Of a stretch of DNA of 64,000 nt, positions 54,421 to 62,586 are shown one piece after another. Under the pieces are notes generated by a model. It did not search any database. It was not told the origin of the DNA and worked only from the letters and a program-made list of their open reading frames with translations. The DNA comes from Companilactobacillus metriopterae (GTDB lineage: Bacteria > Bacillota > Bacilli > Lactobacillales > Lactobacillaceae). The translations under genes and the position numbers were made by a program. Each line of letters opens with the position of its first letter. Position 1 is the first letter of the stretch. The stretch lies in NCBI RefSeq assembly GCF_004117915.1, contig NZ_RSTD01000001.1, forward strand, positions 62,001 through 126,000, given 5' to 3'.

Positions 54421-55595
54421 TTAACGTTGTTCTTTAAACTTTAGAATAAATGTAAGTGATATTCCTACTACCAACATAATAATCCCTATTAGTGGGGTTA
54501 AATATAATAAATTGGCTGAAGCTGCTTGTCCACCCATTGTGGAACCAAACATGATACCAATATTAAATGCCGAAATATTCAATGAAGATGCAAGAGATAC
54601 ATCTTCTGGAGTGTAATTTTCTGACAGTTGCAACATGTATAGTTGTAATCCTGGAACATTCATGAATGCAAAAATACCGAGTAATAATACTGCAATCAAT
54701 CCTAGATAATGACTATTCATAGCAAATATCAAGAATAATAATGCTATTGCTAATCCGCCAAACATGTAAATTAGAGCGGAAAGAGGGTTCTTGTTTGCAA
54801 ATCTTCCACCCAGAGTATTTCCAACAGCAACGGCAAAACCGTATCCGATTAGAATAACGACATAGCAGAGCTAGACCAGCTCATATTATTGTGCAAGATT
54901 TCAGAGATATAGGTATAAGCAGGATAAGTTGCACCATATCCTAAAGCAGTAATAATTATTATTAATAACAATTGAGGTAGTTTTAGAATTCTCCAAATAC
55001 CTTTGTAGTCAGTGTGCAGTGGTAAAGGAAGATTATTTGGCACAAGCAAAATGCTACTAATTAATCCGATTAATCCCAAAACAATTAGGAATATAAAAGA
55101 TCCACGCCAGAAAAATGTTTGTCCTATAAATGTTCCTAGAGGAACACCTGTAACTGTTGCGACTGTGAGTCCAGTAAACATAATAGAAATAGCAGAAGCA
55201 CGCTTATTTGGTTCAACAACATCTGCCGCAATTACCGAAGATACAGCCATAAATATTCCGTGTGAAAGTGCGGTAACAATTCTACCGACTAATAGTATTG
55301 TAAAATTTGGAGCACTAGCAGCTAGAATGTTCCCAATAACAAAACCTAGCATGATGTAGACGAGTAGCGTTTTTCGATTTAATCTATTGGTCAATAGCGT
55401 CAATACTGGCGCACCAATAGTTACCCCTAAAGCATAAAGTGAAACGGTCAAACCAGCGGTAGATAAAGATACTCCGAATGATTCAACAATCAGTGGCATA
55501 ATACCAACACTTATAAATTCAGTACTTACAATTGCAAAGGCACTGATAGCTAAAGCCATTAATGTCCATGCAGGTGATATTTTTTTTGATTCCAT
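54421..55595 (-). pseudogene. MFS (DHA1/AraJ-like) exporter, frameshifted
   Basis: A complete exporter gene of about 390 codons, broken by a single frameshift. The first part (55595 down to 54849, 248 codons) starts with SPAWTLMALAISAFAIVSTEF and ends abruptly at a TAA at 54849-54851, inside the second half. The reading continues in another frame with LIGYGFAVAVGN, GGRFA and so on to 54421. A one-base loss (or two-base gain) near 54852-54860 explains it. There is no homopolymer or slippery heptamer there, so a sequencing error or programmed shift is less likely than a true mutation. ATG 55595 follows AAGGGAG. Confidence 0.88.
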
Positions 55596-55662
55596 AATTT
55601 ATTCTCCCTTGTTAAGTCACAAGTAAGAATTATAACTAGAGTTAAATATGGTACAATAACGC

Positions 55663-55691
55663 ACTTTAAAGTGGGATAGGAACTTTAAAGT
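55663..55691. promoter_or_regulatory. Twin palindromes, candidate HxlR operator
   Basis: Two identical ACTTTAAAGT palindromes (55663-55672 and 55682-55691), centres 19 bases apart (nearly two helical turns). They lie upstream of a minus-strand promoter (TATAAT about 30 bases before the MFS start) and before the crcB genes. Dimer-pair binding by the neighbouring HxlR protein is likely. Confidence 0.5.
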
Positions 55692-55791
55692 AACCAAATA
55701 TATTTGCATAATAATAGATAATTTTAATTTAATTACTTATGAATATGATGTAATATTGAGTTCTAGGTATTTTTATCTCGAGGTAAATCAA

Positions 55792-56190
55792 ATGACAAAG
55801 TTGCAAAAATTTATATACATTATGATTGCCGCATTTTTAGGTGGAAATTTAAGATATGCTCTAGGATTTCTACCAGAACCAGCAGGAACATTTCCCATCG
55901 GGACACTTGTAGCTAACCTGTCGGGAGCATTTTTGCTACCGATCGTAGTGATTTATGTTCAATATCAGTTTCATGTTGATAGTGATCGTATTAAAATCAT
56001 AAGTTCAGGTTTATTGGGATCTTATACAACTTTTTCAACATTTACAAAAGATTCAGTAATGTTGTATTTGAATCATCAGTTTCTAAGCTTGACAATTTAT
56101 CTATTATTGACAATAATAGGTGGATTTTTACTAGCAGAACTAAGTGTTGTTCTCTCAACAAAATTAATAGCTAAGCAGTCAGGAGAATGA
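55792..56190 (+). CDS. crcB: Fluoride channel FluC/CrcB, first subunit
   Basis: A 132-residue, four-helix fluoride exporter subunit. It has GGNLRYALG (helix 1), GTLVANLSGAFLL (pore Asn) and GSYTTFSTFTKDS (Phe-box and Na+ site). ATG 55792 is chosen because of GAGGTAA just upstream. It overlaps the second crcB by four bases (ATGA). Such pairs form heterodimers of opposite membrane orientation. No fluoride riboswitch was found upstream. Confidence 0.92.
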   Translation: MTKLQKFIYIMIAAFLGGNLRYALGFLPEPAGTFPIGTLVANLSGAFLLPIVVIYVQYQFHVDSDRIKIISSGLLGSYTTFSTFTKDSVMLYLNHQFLSLTIYLLLTIIGGFLLAELSVVLSTKLIAKQSGE

Positions 56191-56540
56191 CTAATATGTA
56201 TTGGAGTGTTATGTTAGTCGGACTTGGTTCAGGATTGGGAGCATACCTTAGAACAGAGATCAGTAGTTGGTTTGGTAATTGGGAGTTAGATTTTCCTCTG
56301 GGTACGATGTTAATTAATATAGTAGGTTCATTTCTTTTAGGAATTTTTACAGTTAAGACAAGTAATAACTGGCTGCTGTTTTTAGGAACAGGATTCTGTG
56401 GTGGATTTACGACATTTAGTACATTTAATCTTGAAGCTACTGATTTGTGGTTTCAAAAGAAGTTTTATCGTTGGACAATTTATTTAATTCTTACATATAT
56501 ATTAGGAATATTTGCGTTTATAATGGGTTATAAAGTATAG
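56187..56540 (+). CDS. crcB: Fluoride channel FluC/CrcB, second subunit
   Basis: A 117-residue, four-helix partner of the preceding protein: GLGSGLGAYLRTEIS, GTMLINIVGSFLLG and GTGFCGGFTTFSTFN. It is translationally coupled (ATGA overlap). DUF805 and YitT genes follow closely and may be cotranscribed. Confidence 0.92.
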   Translation: MTNMYWSVMLVGLGSGLGAYLRTEISSWFGNWELDFPLGTMLINIVGSFLLGIFTVKTSNNWLLFLGTGFCGGFTTFSTFNLEATDLWFQKKFYRWTIYLILTYILGIFAFIMGYKV

Positions 56541-56550
56541 GAGTAAAATT

Positions 56551-56970
56551 ATGCAAAACACAATTTGGAATGAAAACGAAAATCCAAACATTATCTCATC
56601 AACAAGATTATATTTTGCTGATTTATTTGTCGGTGCAAAACGTATGAGCCGCAAAGACTTTTGGTGGGGAATACTAGGATTTTCTGTAGTTATGGGTCTT
56701 GCAATGTGGCTTTTATTTCTACTTATTACAAGAATTATTCCAGTGGACGATTATTTAACTAGTTTATTTTTTGGATTAATTTTAGTGGCTATTGATGGTT
56801 TTTATTTGATAGGTTTATTGAATGCTGTGATCCGAAGATTACATGATATTAATTTTAATGCTTGGTGGGCGTTACTCCTCCTCATACCTACGATAGGTTT
56901 CATAATACTAGTAGTATTACTATGCCTACCTCAAAATGAAAAATCACGTTATCCTAAACTTATCGATTAA
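56551..56970 (+). CDS. DUF805 membrane protein
   Basis: A 139-residue protein with three helices in the DUF805 pattern: an FVGAKRMSRKDFWWG N-terminal block, a central hydrophobic pair and IRRLHDINFNAWWALLLLIPTIG. Family function unknown. RBS AGGAG; 10 bases after the second crcB, so probably in one operon. Confidence 0.88.
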   Translation: MQNTIWNENENPNIISSTRLYFADLFVGAKRMSRKDFWWGILGFSVVMGLAMWLLFLLITRIIPVDDYLTSLFFGLILVAIDGFYLIGLLNAVIRRLHDINFNAWWALLLLIPTIGFIILVVLLCLPQNEKSRYPKLID

Positions 56971-56985
56971 TGGAGGTATGTTCTG

Positions 56986-57837
56986 ATGTCTAAGGGAAAA
57001 GAATATACACGTAATGTACTAATAGCTGTATTTTATGGAATTACTTCAGCTCTTGGTATTCAATTGTTATTGCAACCATCAATGTTATATACGGGTGGTG
57101 TTATGGGTTTGGCACAGTTGATAGTCAACCTACTTCAAAGATTTGCCAATATAAATTCAGAAGTTTATGTATGGTATGCCCTAATTAACATTCCGCTAGT
57201 TATACTAGCTTGGAAAAGACTGGGTAAGAAATTTACTATTTTTACTATATTAGCTGTTCTTTCTGCATCATTATTTATTTTATTTATTCCTCTAACGCCC
57301 ATTACTAAGGATCCAGTTTTAGCCTCAATTTTTGGTGGAATACTTACAGGTGTAGGTATTGGAATTTGTTTTAGATATGATTTTTCAACTGGTGGAACGG
57401 ATATTATTGCCTTGTTTATTCAAAAAACGACAGGTAGTACAGTTGGACAAATCAGTTTTGGTGTAAATGCAGTTATCATTTTAATCGCAGGAATTGTTTT
57501 CGGATGGAAACCAGCTCTGTATAGTATTATTTCTATCTATGTTTGTAATTTGGTTGTTGATAAGATGTATATTCAACAACAAAAAATTACAGCTGTTATC
57601 TACTCAAAACATATTGACGAAATTTCTGAAGAATTAATTAAAGGAATCAATCGTGGTATTACGATGGATCACAATTTGAAGGGTGCTTATTCAGGCGATC
57701 AAATTGGATCAATTACAATAGTATTAACTAAGTATCAATTATTCTTTGTTAAGCAAACTGTTACTAGAATAGATCCCAACGCCTTTATCAACATACAACC
57801 AACTATTGGTATCATGGGTAAATTCAATGACAACTAA
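56986..57837 (+). CDS. YitT-family membrane protein
   Basis: A 283-residue protein with five to six N-terminal helices (DUF161; e.g. GGVMGLAQLI and FRYDFSTGGTDIIA) and a C-terminal soluble DUF2179 domain (ITAVIYSKHIDEISEEL). Standard YitT architecture. Function unknown. It starts 15 bases after the DUF805 gene behind TGGAGG. Confidence 0.92.
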   Translation: MSKGKEYTRNVLIAVFYGITSALGIQLLLQPSMLYTGGVMGLAQLIVNLLQRFANINSEVYVWYALINIPLVILAWKRLGKKFTIFTILAVLSASLFILFIPLTPITKDPVLASIFGGILTGVGIGICFRYDFSTGGTDIIALFIQKTTGSTVGQISFGVNAVIILIAGIVFGWKPALYSIISIYVCNLVVDKMYIQQQKITAVIYSKHIDEISEELIKGINRGITMDHNLKGAYSGDQIGSITIVLTKYQLFFVKQTVTRIDPNAFINIQPTIGIMGKFNDN

Positions 57838-57869
57838 AAAAAGAGAAGCCTTAAGGCTTCTCTTTTTAA
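57837..57869. terminator. Bidirectional terminator
   Basis: AAGAGAAGCCTT pairs with AAGGCTTCTCTT, with T-runs on both sides. Confidence 0.85.
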
Positions 57870-58360
57870 ATAATTTCTTCATCTAAGAAATTAAGTACTT
57901 TATCATAGTCAGGTTCATTCGATTGACTCTTTAGAATCTCTGAATAAATGATTTGTCCATTAGTATCAATTACCCAAACAGAACGTGCAAGCAAGTTTGC
58001 AGGTTCCATAAGTAAGTGACTAGCATTGGCAAAATGATGATTTACATCAGATAGCATTTGCATGTTTTTAACATTTTCAGCAGCACACCAGTTTGACTGT
58101 TCTTCTACAGTATTAACTGAAATAGTTACGAAGTTTATCTCATTATGTATATCAAGTTGTTCATTGAACTTCTTAGTTTGGATGCTACATACTCGAGTAT
58201 TAATGTCAGGAACAACACTAATCAGCAATGGCTTATCTAATAAATCTTTTAGTGATACAGAACCATTCTTACCCTCAACTGTAAAATCGGGAAGAATTTG
58301 AGTAACCTTAAGTGGTTCTCCTATAGTTGAAACAGTGTTTCCTCCAAAGTCTAGTTGCAT
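57866..58360 (-). CDS. tpx: Thiol peroxidase Tpx
   Basis: Thioredoxin-dependent 2-Cys peroxiredoxin of the Tpx class, 164 residues. The peroxidatic Cys58 is in DINTRVCSIQTKKF and the resolving Cys92 in NWCAAENV; the Thr55 and Arg pair around the active site is complete. It detoxifies hydrogen peroxide and organic peroxides in the cytoplasm. ATG 58360 with GAAAGAAG upstream. Monocistronic. Confidence 0.95.
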   Translation of the reverse strand: MQLDFGGNTVSTIGEPLKVTQILPDFTVEGKNGSVSLKDLLDKPLLISVVPDINTRVCSIQTKKFNEQLDIHNEINFVTISVNTVEEQSNWCAAENVKNMQMLSDVNHHFANASHLLMEPANLLARSVWVIDTNGQIIYSEILKSQSNEPDYDKVLNFLDEEII

Positions 58361-58453
58361 AATAACACGCTTCTTTCTCCAATGATTTAATAGATATATT
58401 ATAATGTAATAATATACTTATAACTAATAATAAGATTGTGTAGGTCTTTGTCA

Positions 58454-58966
58454 ATGCATTTAATAGGTAAAAAAGTTCAAATTAGAAATTTCGAAGATCG
58501 AGATTTTGAAACATTCTTCAGTATTGTTAGTAATAAAGAAAATCATGACAAATCTGGTATTGAGTATCAACCAGATGAAAGTAAGGCAAGACTGCTATTT
58601 GAATCCTATAAAAAAGTGGAAACATCAGACGTAATTGCAGATTCAAATAATAATATGGTAGGAATAATTGAATTAAACGAGCGAGGACTATCTGATGAAC
58701 TGATAGATACTCGAGAAATAGGCTTTATTATTGCTGACAAGTTTAGACAAAAGGGTTATGCTACCGAAGCTATGAGACTTATAGTAGAATATTCAGATGC
58801 AAATGGAATTAGAGAACTGTGGGCAGCAGTAAAGCCCGGTAACGAATTACCAAAGATAATTATTAAAAAATTTGGCTTTGAATATGTCTATCAAGTGAGT
58901 GAAGATATTTTAAATCCGTTTGATGAAATAAAATTAGTTGATTATTATATACGTAATAAGTTATAA
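58454..58966 (+). CDS. GNAT N-acetyltransferase (RimJ/RimL-like)
   Basis: A 170-residue acetyltransferase: KKVQIRNFEDRDFETFF at the start, a GIIELNERG strand and the acetyl-CoA loop DKFRQKGYATEAMRLIVEY. Substrate unknown. ATG 58454 is preferred; the only ribosome-like sequence is AGG about 10 bases upstream, so expression may be low. An imperfect 23-base tandem repeat begins at its 3' end. Confidence 0.82.
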   Translation: MHLIGKKVQIRNFEDRDFETFFSIVSNKENHDKSGIEYQPDESKARLLFESYKKVETSDVIADSNNNMVGIIELNERGLSDELIDTREIGFIIADKFRQKGYATEAMRLIVEYSDANGIRELWAAVKPGNELPKIIIKKFGFEYVYQVSEDILNPFDEIKLVDYYIRNKL

Positions 58967-59000
58967 TCATCATATGAAATAAGTTATAATCACTATATGT
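58956..59000. repeat. Imperfect tandem repeat at the end of the GNAT gene
   Basis: ATAAGTTATAATCA plus ATATG occurs twice, 23 bases apart; the first copy includes the GNAT stop codon. Probably a local slippage duplication. Confidence 0.75.
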
Positions 59001-59097
59001 AAGAAAAATTTTGAAAATTTGGAAATATAGCAACTTGATAAATGATAATATTATTCAAGTAAGGAGATTATATTCTTATTTTATGAGAGGTTTCTAT

Positions 59098-59517
59098 ATG
59101 TTTAAGAGAAAAGGTTCTAACAAGAGTCTCAAAACTAAAAAGCGTATGATCGGAATCCTTGCAGTCGCTGTTATCTTGATTGGAGTAGTTGGTGGCTTCG
59201 GAGTTAAACAAGCTTTAGCTTTGGATAACCAAACTGGTAGTGCTGTCACTAGGTCAGCTCCAGTTGTTGCTAGTGCTTCAGGAAGTGATGCTAGAAGTTC
59301 TACATCACATCTTGTTGTTACAAGTGATAATACTGGTACTGATGCTGGTGGTGGTTCTAGCAACACTTCTACACCGTCAGTTAACTTAAACAACATGTCA
59401 TCTTATCCACAAACGGGAAGTGTGCATGAGTATGGTTTAGTTGTTCTTGGATTTGCGATGATCTTTGGTCTTATGACTTTTTACACTAAGAAAGTATGGA
59501 GACAGTCTGCTAATTAA
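59098..59517 (+). CDS. Small YPQTG-anchored surface protein (CscD-like)
   Basis: A 139-residue exported protein. Residues 17-42 are an N-terminal signal/anchor helix after a basic stretch. Residues 45-100 are a Ser/Thr/Gly-rich spacer, YPQTG at 103-107 takes the place of the sortase LPXTG motif, and a helix (112-130) and basic tail (KKVWRQSAN) follow. Small LPXTG proteins (CscD) accompany WxL genes in the csc clusters of lactobacilli. ATG 59098 follows GAGAGG; codons upstream in frame are not needed. Confidence 0.78.
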   Translation: MFKRKGSNKSLKTKKRMIGILAVAVILIGVVGGFGVKQALALDNQTGSAVTRSAPVVASASGSDARSSTSHLVVTSDNTGTDAGGGSSNTSTPSVNLNNMSSYPQTGSVHEYGLVVLGFAMIFGLMTFYTKKVWRQSAN

Positions 59518-59600
59518 TATAATGTTTTAGTTTAAATTCTAAAAATATAATTTACAAATTGTGGATTATTAAAGCATTAGAATTTGTTACTATAATAAAC

Positions 59601-59614
59601 GTAATATTTATTAC
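59601..59614. promoter_or_regulatory. Palindrome in the WxL gene leader
   Basis: GTAATA-TT-TATTAC lies just after a TATAAT-like hexamer (59590s), about 35 bases before the WxL start. Possible operator of the WxL locus. Confidence 0.3.
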
Positions 59615-59648
59615 ATATTTTGTTTCTATATTCGGGAGGAATATTCAC

Positions 59649-60290
59649 ATGAAAAAATCACTATTCGCATCAGCTGCTACAGCAGCTATCGTACTTGGAG
59701 CATTAGCTCCAGCAGCTACAGCTAACGCAGCTCTAGCTACAGACGCTTCATCAAACCCACAATCAGCTACATCAGAAGCTAACGTTACAGTTGCTTCAGA
59801 TATGCTAACACTTGACGCTGTTCCTGACTTCGGTTTTGGTACAGTTGCTGCAGGTACAATAGCTACACTTGACAACAATGACTCAGTTATCAACAACGAT
59901 GGTAACGCTAAAGGTCTTCTACAAGTAACTGACTCACGTACAGCTACTGCTGGAAAAACTGCTGGTTACGAAGTTTCAGCTAGCATGACTGCATTTACAG
60001 ACGGTACAACACCTAACAACGATTTTGTATTGCACCTTGCTTCAGTTGATCTAAAAGACTCAGCTAATGCTAACATTACAGGCGTTAAAACAAACGTTTC
60101 TAATCTAAATGCTGATGGCACTTCAAAAGCAACTGTTCTTGCAAACAACACATATGGTTCAGCACGTGCAACATTTGTTAACCCAGAAGATGCTTCTCTT
60201 GCAGTTCCTGCAACAGCTGCTCAAAAGGGTAAAGCTGCTTCATATACATCAACAATTACATGGACTCTAACAGCTAAGACTGCTGAATAA
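59649..60290 (+). CDS. WxL-domain cell-surface protein
   Basis: A 213-residue secreted protein that binds the cell wall without covalent anchoring. The signal peptide is about residues 1-27 (ANA-A). The mature part is one WxL domain with SDMLTLDAVPDFGFG near its start and the closing ITWTLTAKTAE (W-x-L). It has a strong ribosome site (GGGAGG), and codon use is richer in GCT, ACA and AAC than its neighbours, suggesting high expression. It sits in front of two DUF916 genes whose products bind WxL proteins. Confidence 0.9.
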   Translation: MKKSLFASAATAAIVLGALAPAATANAALATDASSNPQSATSEANVTVASDMLTLDAVPDFGFGTVAAGTIATLDNNDSVINNDGNAKGLLQVTDSRTATAGKTAGYEVSASMTAFTDGTTPNNDFVLHLASVDLKDSANANITGVKTNVSNLNADGTSKATVLANNTYGSARATFVNPEDASLAVPATAAQKGKAASYTSTITWTLTAKTAE

Positions 60291-60333
60291 TTATAACTTT
60301 TAGTTAAAATTATTTTTATTGTTGAAATAGAAT

Positions 60334-60365
60334 TAGCCACTACTAATTATGTAGTGGCTTTTCTT
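60334..60365 (+). terminator. Terminator after the WxL gene
   Basis: AGCCACTAC pairs with GTAGTGGCT and is followed by TTTCTT. It allows high WxL levels relative to the downstream genes. Confidence 0.75.
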
Positions 60366-60418
60366 ATGCAAATAAGCTTATAATAATAACCGTATATATC
60401 TAACGGAGGAAAGTTAAA

Positions 60419-61513
60419 ATGAACAAAATATTTTCAAAATTACTTATAGCTATTGCAGCATTGTTCACTGTAGGTATAGCTAATCTGGCAATGCCTCAAG
60501 TTGCTAATGCTGCCACTGCCGCAGACTACTCTGTAGCACCTGCTGGTGATAGTACAGCAAATGTTGATAATTCATCTGGATCATTTATTGTAAGTGGTGA
60601 TCCTGGACAAACATTTGACCTCTCAGTAAAAATTTTGAATAAAGAAGACAAATCACGTAAATTTCAAGTAAACTTTAATACTGCCTATACAGCCGACGGT
60701 GGTACATTGAGTTTTGATAAGACTAAAGTTACTGACTCTGCATTAAAGATTCAAGCAAGAGATCAATTTAGTCCTAACTCTCAAGTGGTGACACTTGCTG
60801 CTGGTGAAGAAAAAACAGTCACTGTTAAAGTAACTGTCCCTACTGAATCATATTCAGGTACTATAATGGGTGGTGTGAATGTTAAGCCATACAAAGAAGC
60901 GGGTAAAGGTACTGTTTCGTCAAATGGTACATTAATTAAGAATAAGTTTAGTTTTTCAATTCCTATTCAAATCAGACAAACTGGTTATCAAAAGCAAGAA
61001 CCAAAATATTCCATTACAAGAGTTGTGCCTCAACTTGTTGCTTCCAACAAGGGACAAACTGTTGGTGTAAACATTGATGTTCATAATGCTGCTAACAGAT
61101 ATACTGGATCACTATCATCAAAAGCCGTTATTACTAAGAAAAACGACAGTAATTTCAAGGTAACATCATCAGCTGATGGTCAAAACATTGCTCCTACAAC
61201 TAACTATAACTACTCAGTTGGTTGGGGTGATGAATCACTAACAGCTGGAGATTATCACGCAAAAATCACTTATACTTCAGAAGATAAAACACAGTCATGG
61301 GTTGTAGAAAAAGATTTCACTATAACTAATGCTGATGCTGCTAAGTACAATAAATTAGCAGGAATCAAACCAAACTATACATGGCTATACATCTTAATAG
61401 GTTTACTAGTAGTAATTATTATCTTAGGACTAGGAATTTACCTAGGAAGAAGAAATAAGAACAACAACGGCGATAATAGCAACGGTAGTTCTAGATCAAG
61501 AAGAAGACGTTAA
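60419..61513 (+). CDS. DUF916/DUF3324 WxL-interacting protein 1
   Basis: A 364-residue membrane-anchored surface protein: signal peptide at about 1-31 (ANA-A), DUF916 domain at about 38-155 (GQTFDLSVKILNKEDKSRKF), DUF3324 domain at about 165-300, one C-terminal helix (about 320-342) and a short Arg-rich tail. This is the WxL-interacting (WxIP, CscA) architecture, thought to hold WxL proteins at the wall. RBS CGGAGG. It is likely cotranscribed in part with the WxL gene. Confidence 0.9.
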   Translation: MNKIFSKLLIAIAALFTVGIANLAMPQVANAATAADYSVAPAGDSTANVDNSSGSFIVSGDPGQTFDLSVKILNKEDKSRKFQVNFNTAYTADGGTLSFDKTKVTDSALKIQARDQFSPNSQVVTLAAGEEKTVTVKVTVPTESYSGTIMGGVNVKPYKEAGKGTVSSNGTLIKNKFSFSIPIQIRQTGYQKQEPKYSITRVVPQLVASNKGQTVGVNIDVHNAANRYTGSLSSKAVITKKNDSNFKVTSSADGQNIAPTTNYNYSVGWGDESLTAGDYHAKITYTSEDKTQSWVVEKDFTITNADAAKYNKLAGIKPNYTWLYILIGLLVVIIILGLGIYLGRRNKNNNGDNSNGSSRSRRRR

Positions 61514-61514
61514 T

Positions 61515-61541
61515 AAAAAGCCATCTAATGATGGCTTTTTT
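61515..61541 (+). terminator. Terminator between the DUF916 genes
   Basis: AAAGCCATC and GATGGCTTT flank a TAAT loop and are followed by T's. Confidence 0.8.
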
Positions 61542-61578
61542 GTTCTCAAATCAATAATTCATAATACAGGAGTTTAAA

Positions 61579-62547
61579 ATGAAAAGAGCGGCAGTCATTA
61601 TATTATCGTTAGCATCGTTTTTTGCGATAATTTTTATAAAACCTACATCTGTTCAAGCTGAAATACAGAACATCACTGTCACTCCTTTGGTTGGAGATTC
61701 TGATATTACTGACAGATTTGAGTTGATTGTAAAACCCGGTGAAACCAGAGAAATAAAAGTATCTGTAAGTAATTTTGAAAATAATAATGTCAAAATAAAA
61801 CTTCAACCTACTAATGCTACGACATCTGAAGATGGGAAAATTGCCTTCACTGATATGATTAAAAAAGGCGATTTTGGTCTAAAATATGCATTTGCAGATA
61901 TGACTAAAGCCAAAACTATTGAATTAGGTCCACAAGAAACAAAAGATTTAGCTTTTAAAATTAAAATTCCTAATGAAAAATTCTCTGGTGTGATAATAGG
62001 TGGTTTCAATGTCTTTAATGTGAATAAACCTAACCAGGCGCATTCAGATGTCCCAGTTTGGCTGACAGAGAGTAATGAGTCTATCGGTGGAATACTAAAA
62101 ATTCACTCCTTAGGATTACAAGTTATTGATAGTCAGCCGAATATTATTTTGAATCTATCTAACACCCAACCAGGGATGATGAAAAATTTGATTGTCCATG
62201 GAACTATTAAAAGGGAATCGTGGCTGGACAAAATTGGGCTAGGGGATAAGGAACAAGAGACTGATCAAAAATATCCACAAGTTGCACCTAATTCGCGAAT
62301 TCCACTAGTTTTCAATCAATCACAGTCGCCTATAAAGGCAGGTAAATACCATGTTCAAGCTGAGGCAAGGTCAGGCAAGGCAACATGGAAATTTGAGTAT
62401 GAGTACATGATATCACCAAAACAAGCTCAGGAAATCAATGATAAGAGTAAAGATTTGGTTTACGATAAAACATGGACATATGTCATGTTAGCAGGTGTCC
62501 TTTTAGTCATAGTAGTATTTGTTTTTTGGCTATTGTTTGCTAACTAA
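61579..62547 (+). CDS. DUF916/DUF3324 WxL-interacting protein 2
   Basis: A 322-residue second WxIP: signal peptide at about 1-28, DUF916 (ERFELIVKPGE-like DRFELIVKPGETREIKVSV), DUF3324 with SLGLQVIDSQPNI, a C-terminal helix (about 298-319) and almost no tail. It differs clearly from the first copy, so it is an old duplication rather than a recent one. RBS AGGAG. Last gene of the surface locus. Confidence 0.9.
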   Translation: MKRAAVIILSLASFFAIIFIKPTSVQAEIQNITVTPLVGDSDITDRFELIVKPGETREIKVSVSNFENNNVKIKLQPTNATTSEDGKIAFTDMIKKGDFGLKYAFADMTKAKTIELGPQETKDLAFKIKIPNEKFSGVIIGGFNVFNVNKPNQAHSDVPVWLTESNESIGGILKIHSLGLQVIDSQPNIILNLSNTQPGMMKNLIVHGTIKRESWLDKIGLGDKEQETDQKYPQVAPNSRIPLVFNQSQSPIKAGKYHVQAEARSGKATWKFEYEYMISPKQAQEINDKSKDLVYDKTWTYVMLAGVLLVIVVFVFWLLFAN

Positions 62548-62548
62548 A

Positions 62549-62586
62549 TAAAAAAAGGTAAGTCAATTATGACTTACCTTTTTTTA
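62549..62586. terminator. Bidirectional terminator
   Basis: AAAAAGGTAAGTCA pairs with TGACTTACCTTTTT, between the second DUF916 gene and the Mga-like regulator gene. Confidence 0.85.

Noticed and set aside
54845-54865. Programmed frameshift in the MFS gene
   Set aside because: No slippery heptamer, downstream pseudoknot or internal ribosome site was seen at the break.
55600-55791. Fluoride riboswitch before crcB
   Set aside because: The GGNGATGG core and pseudoknot partner of the crcB motif are absent.
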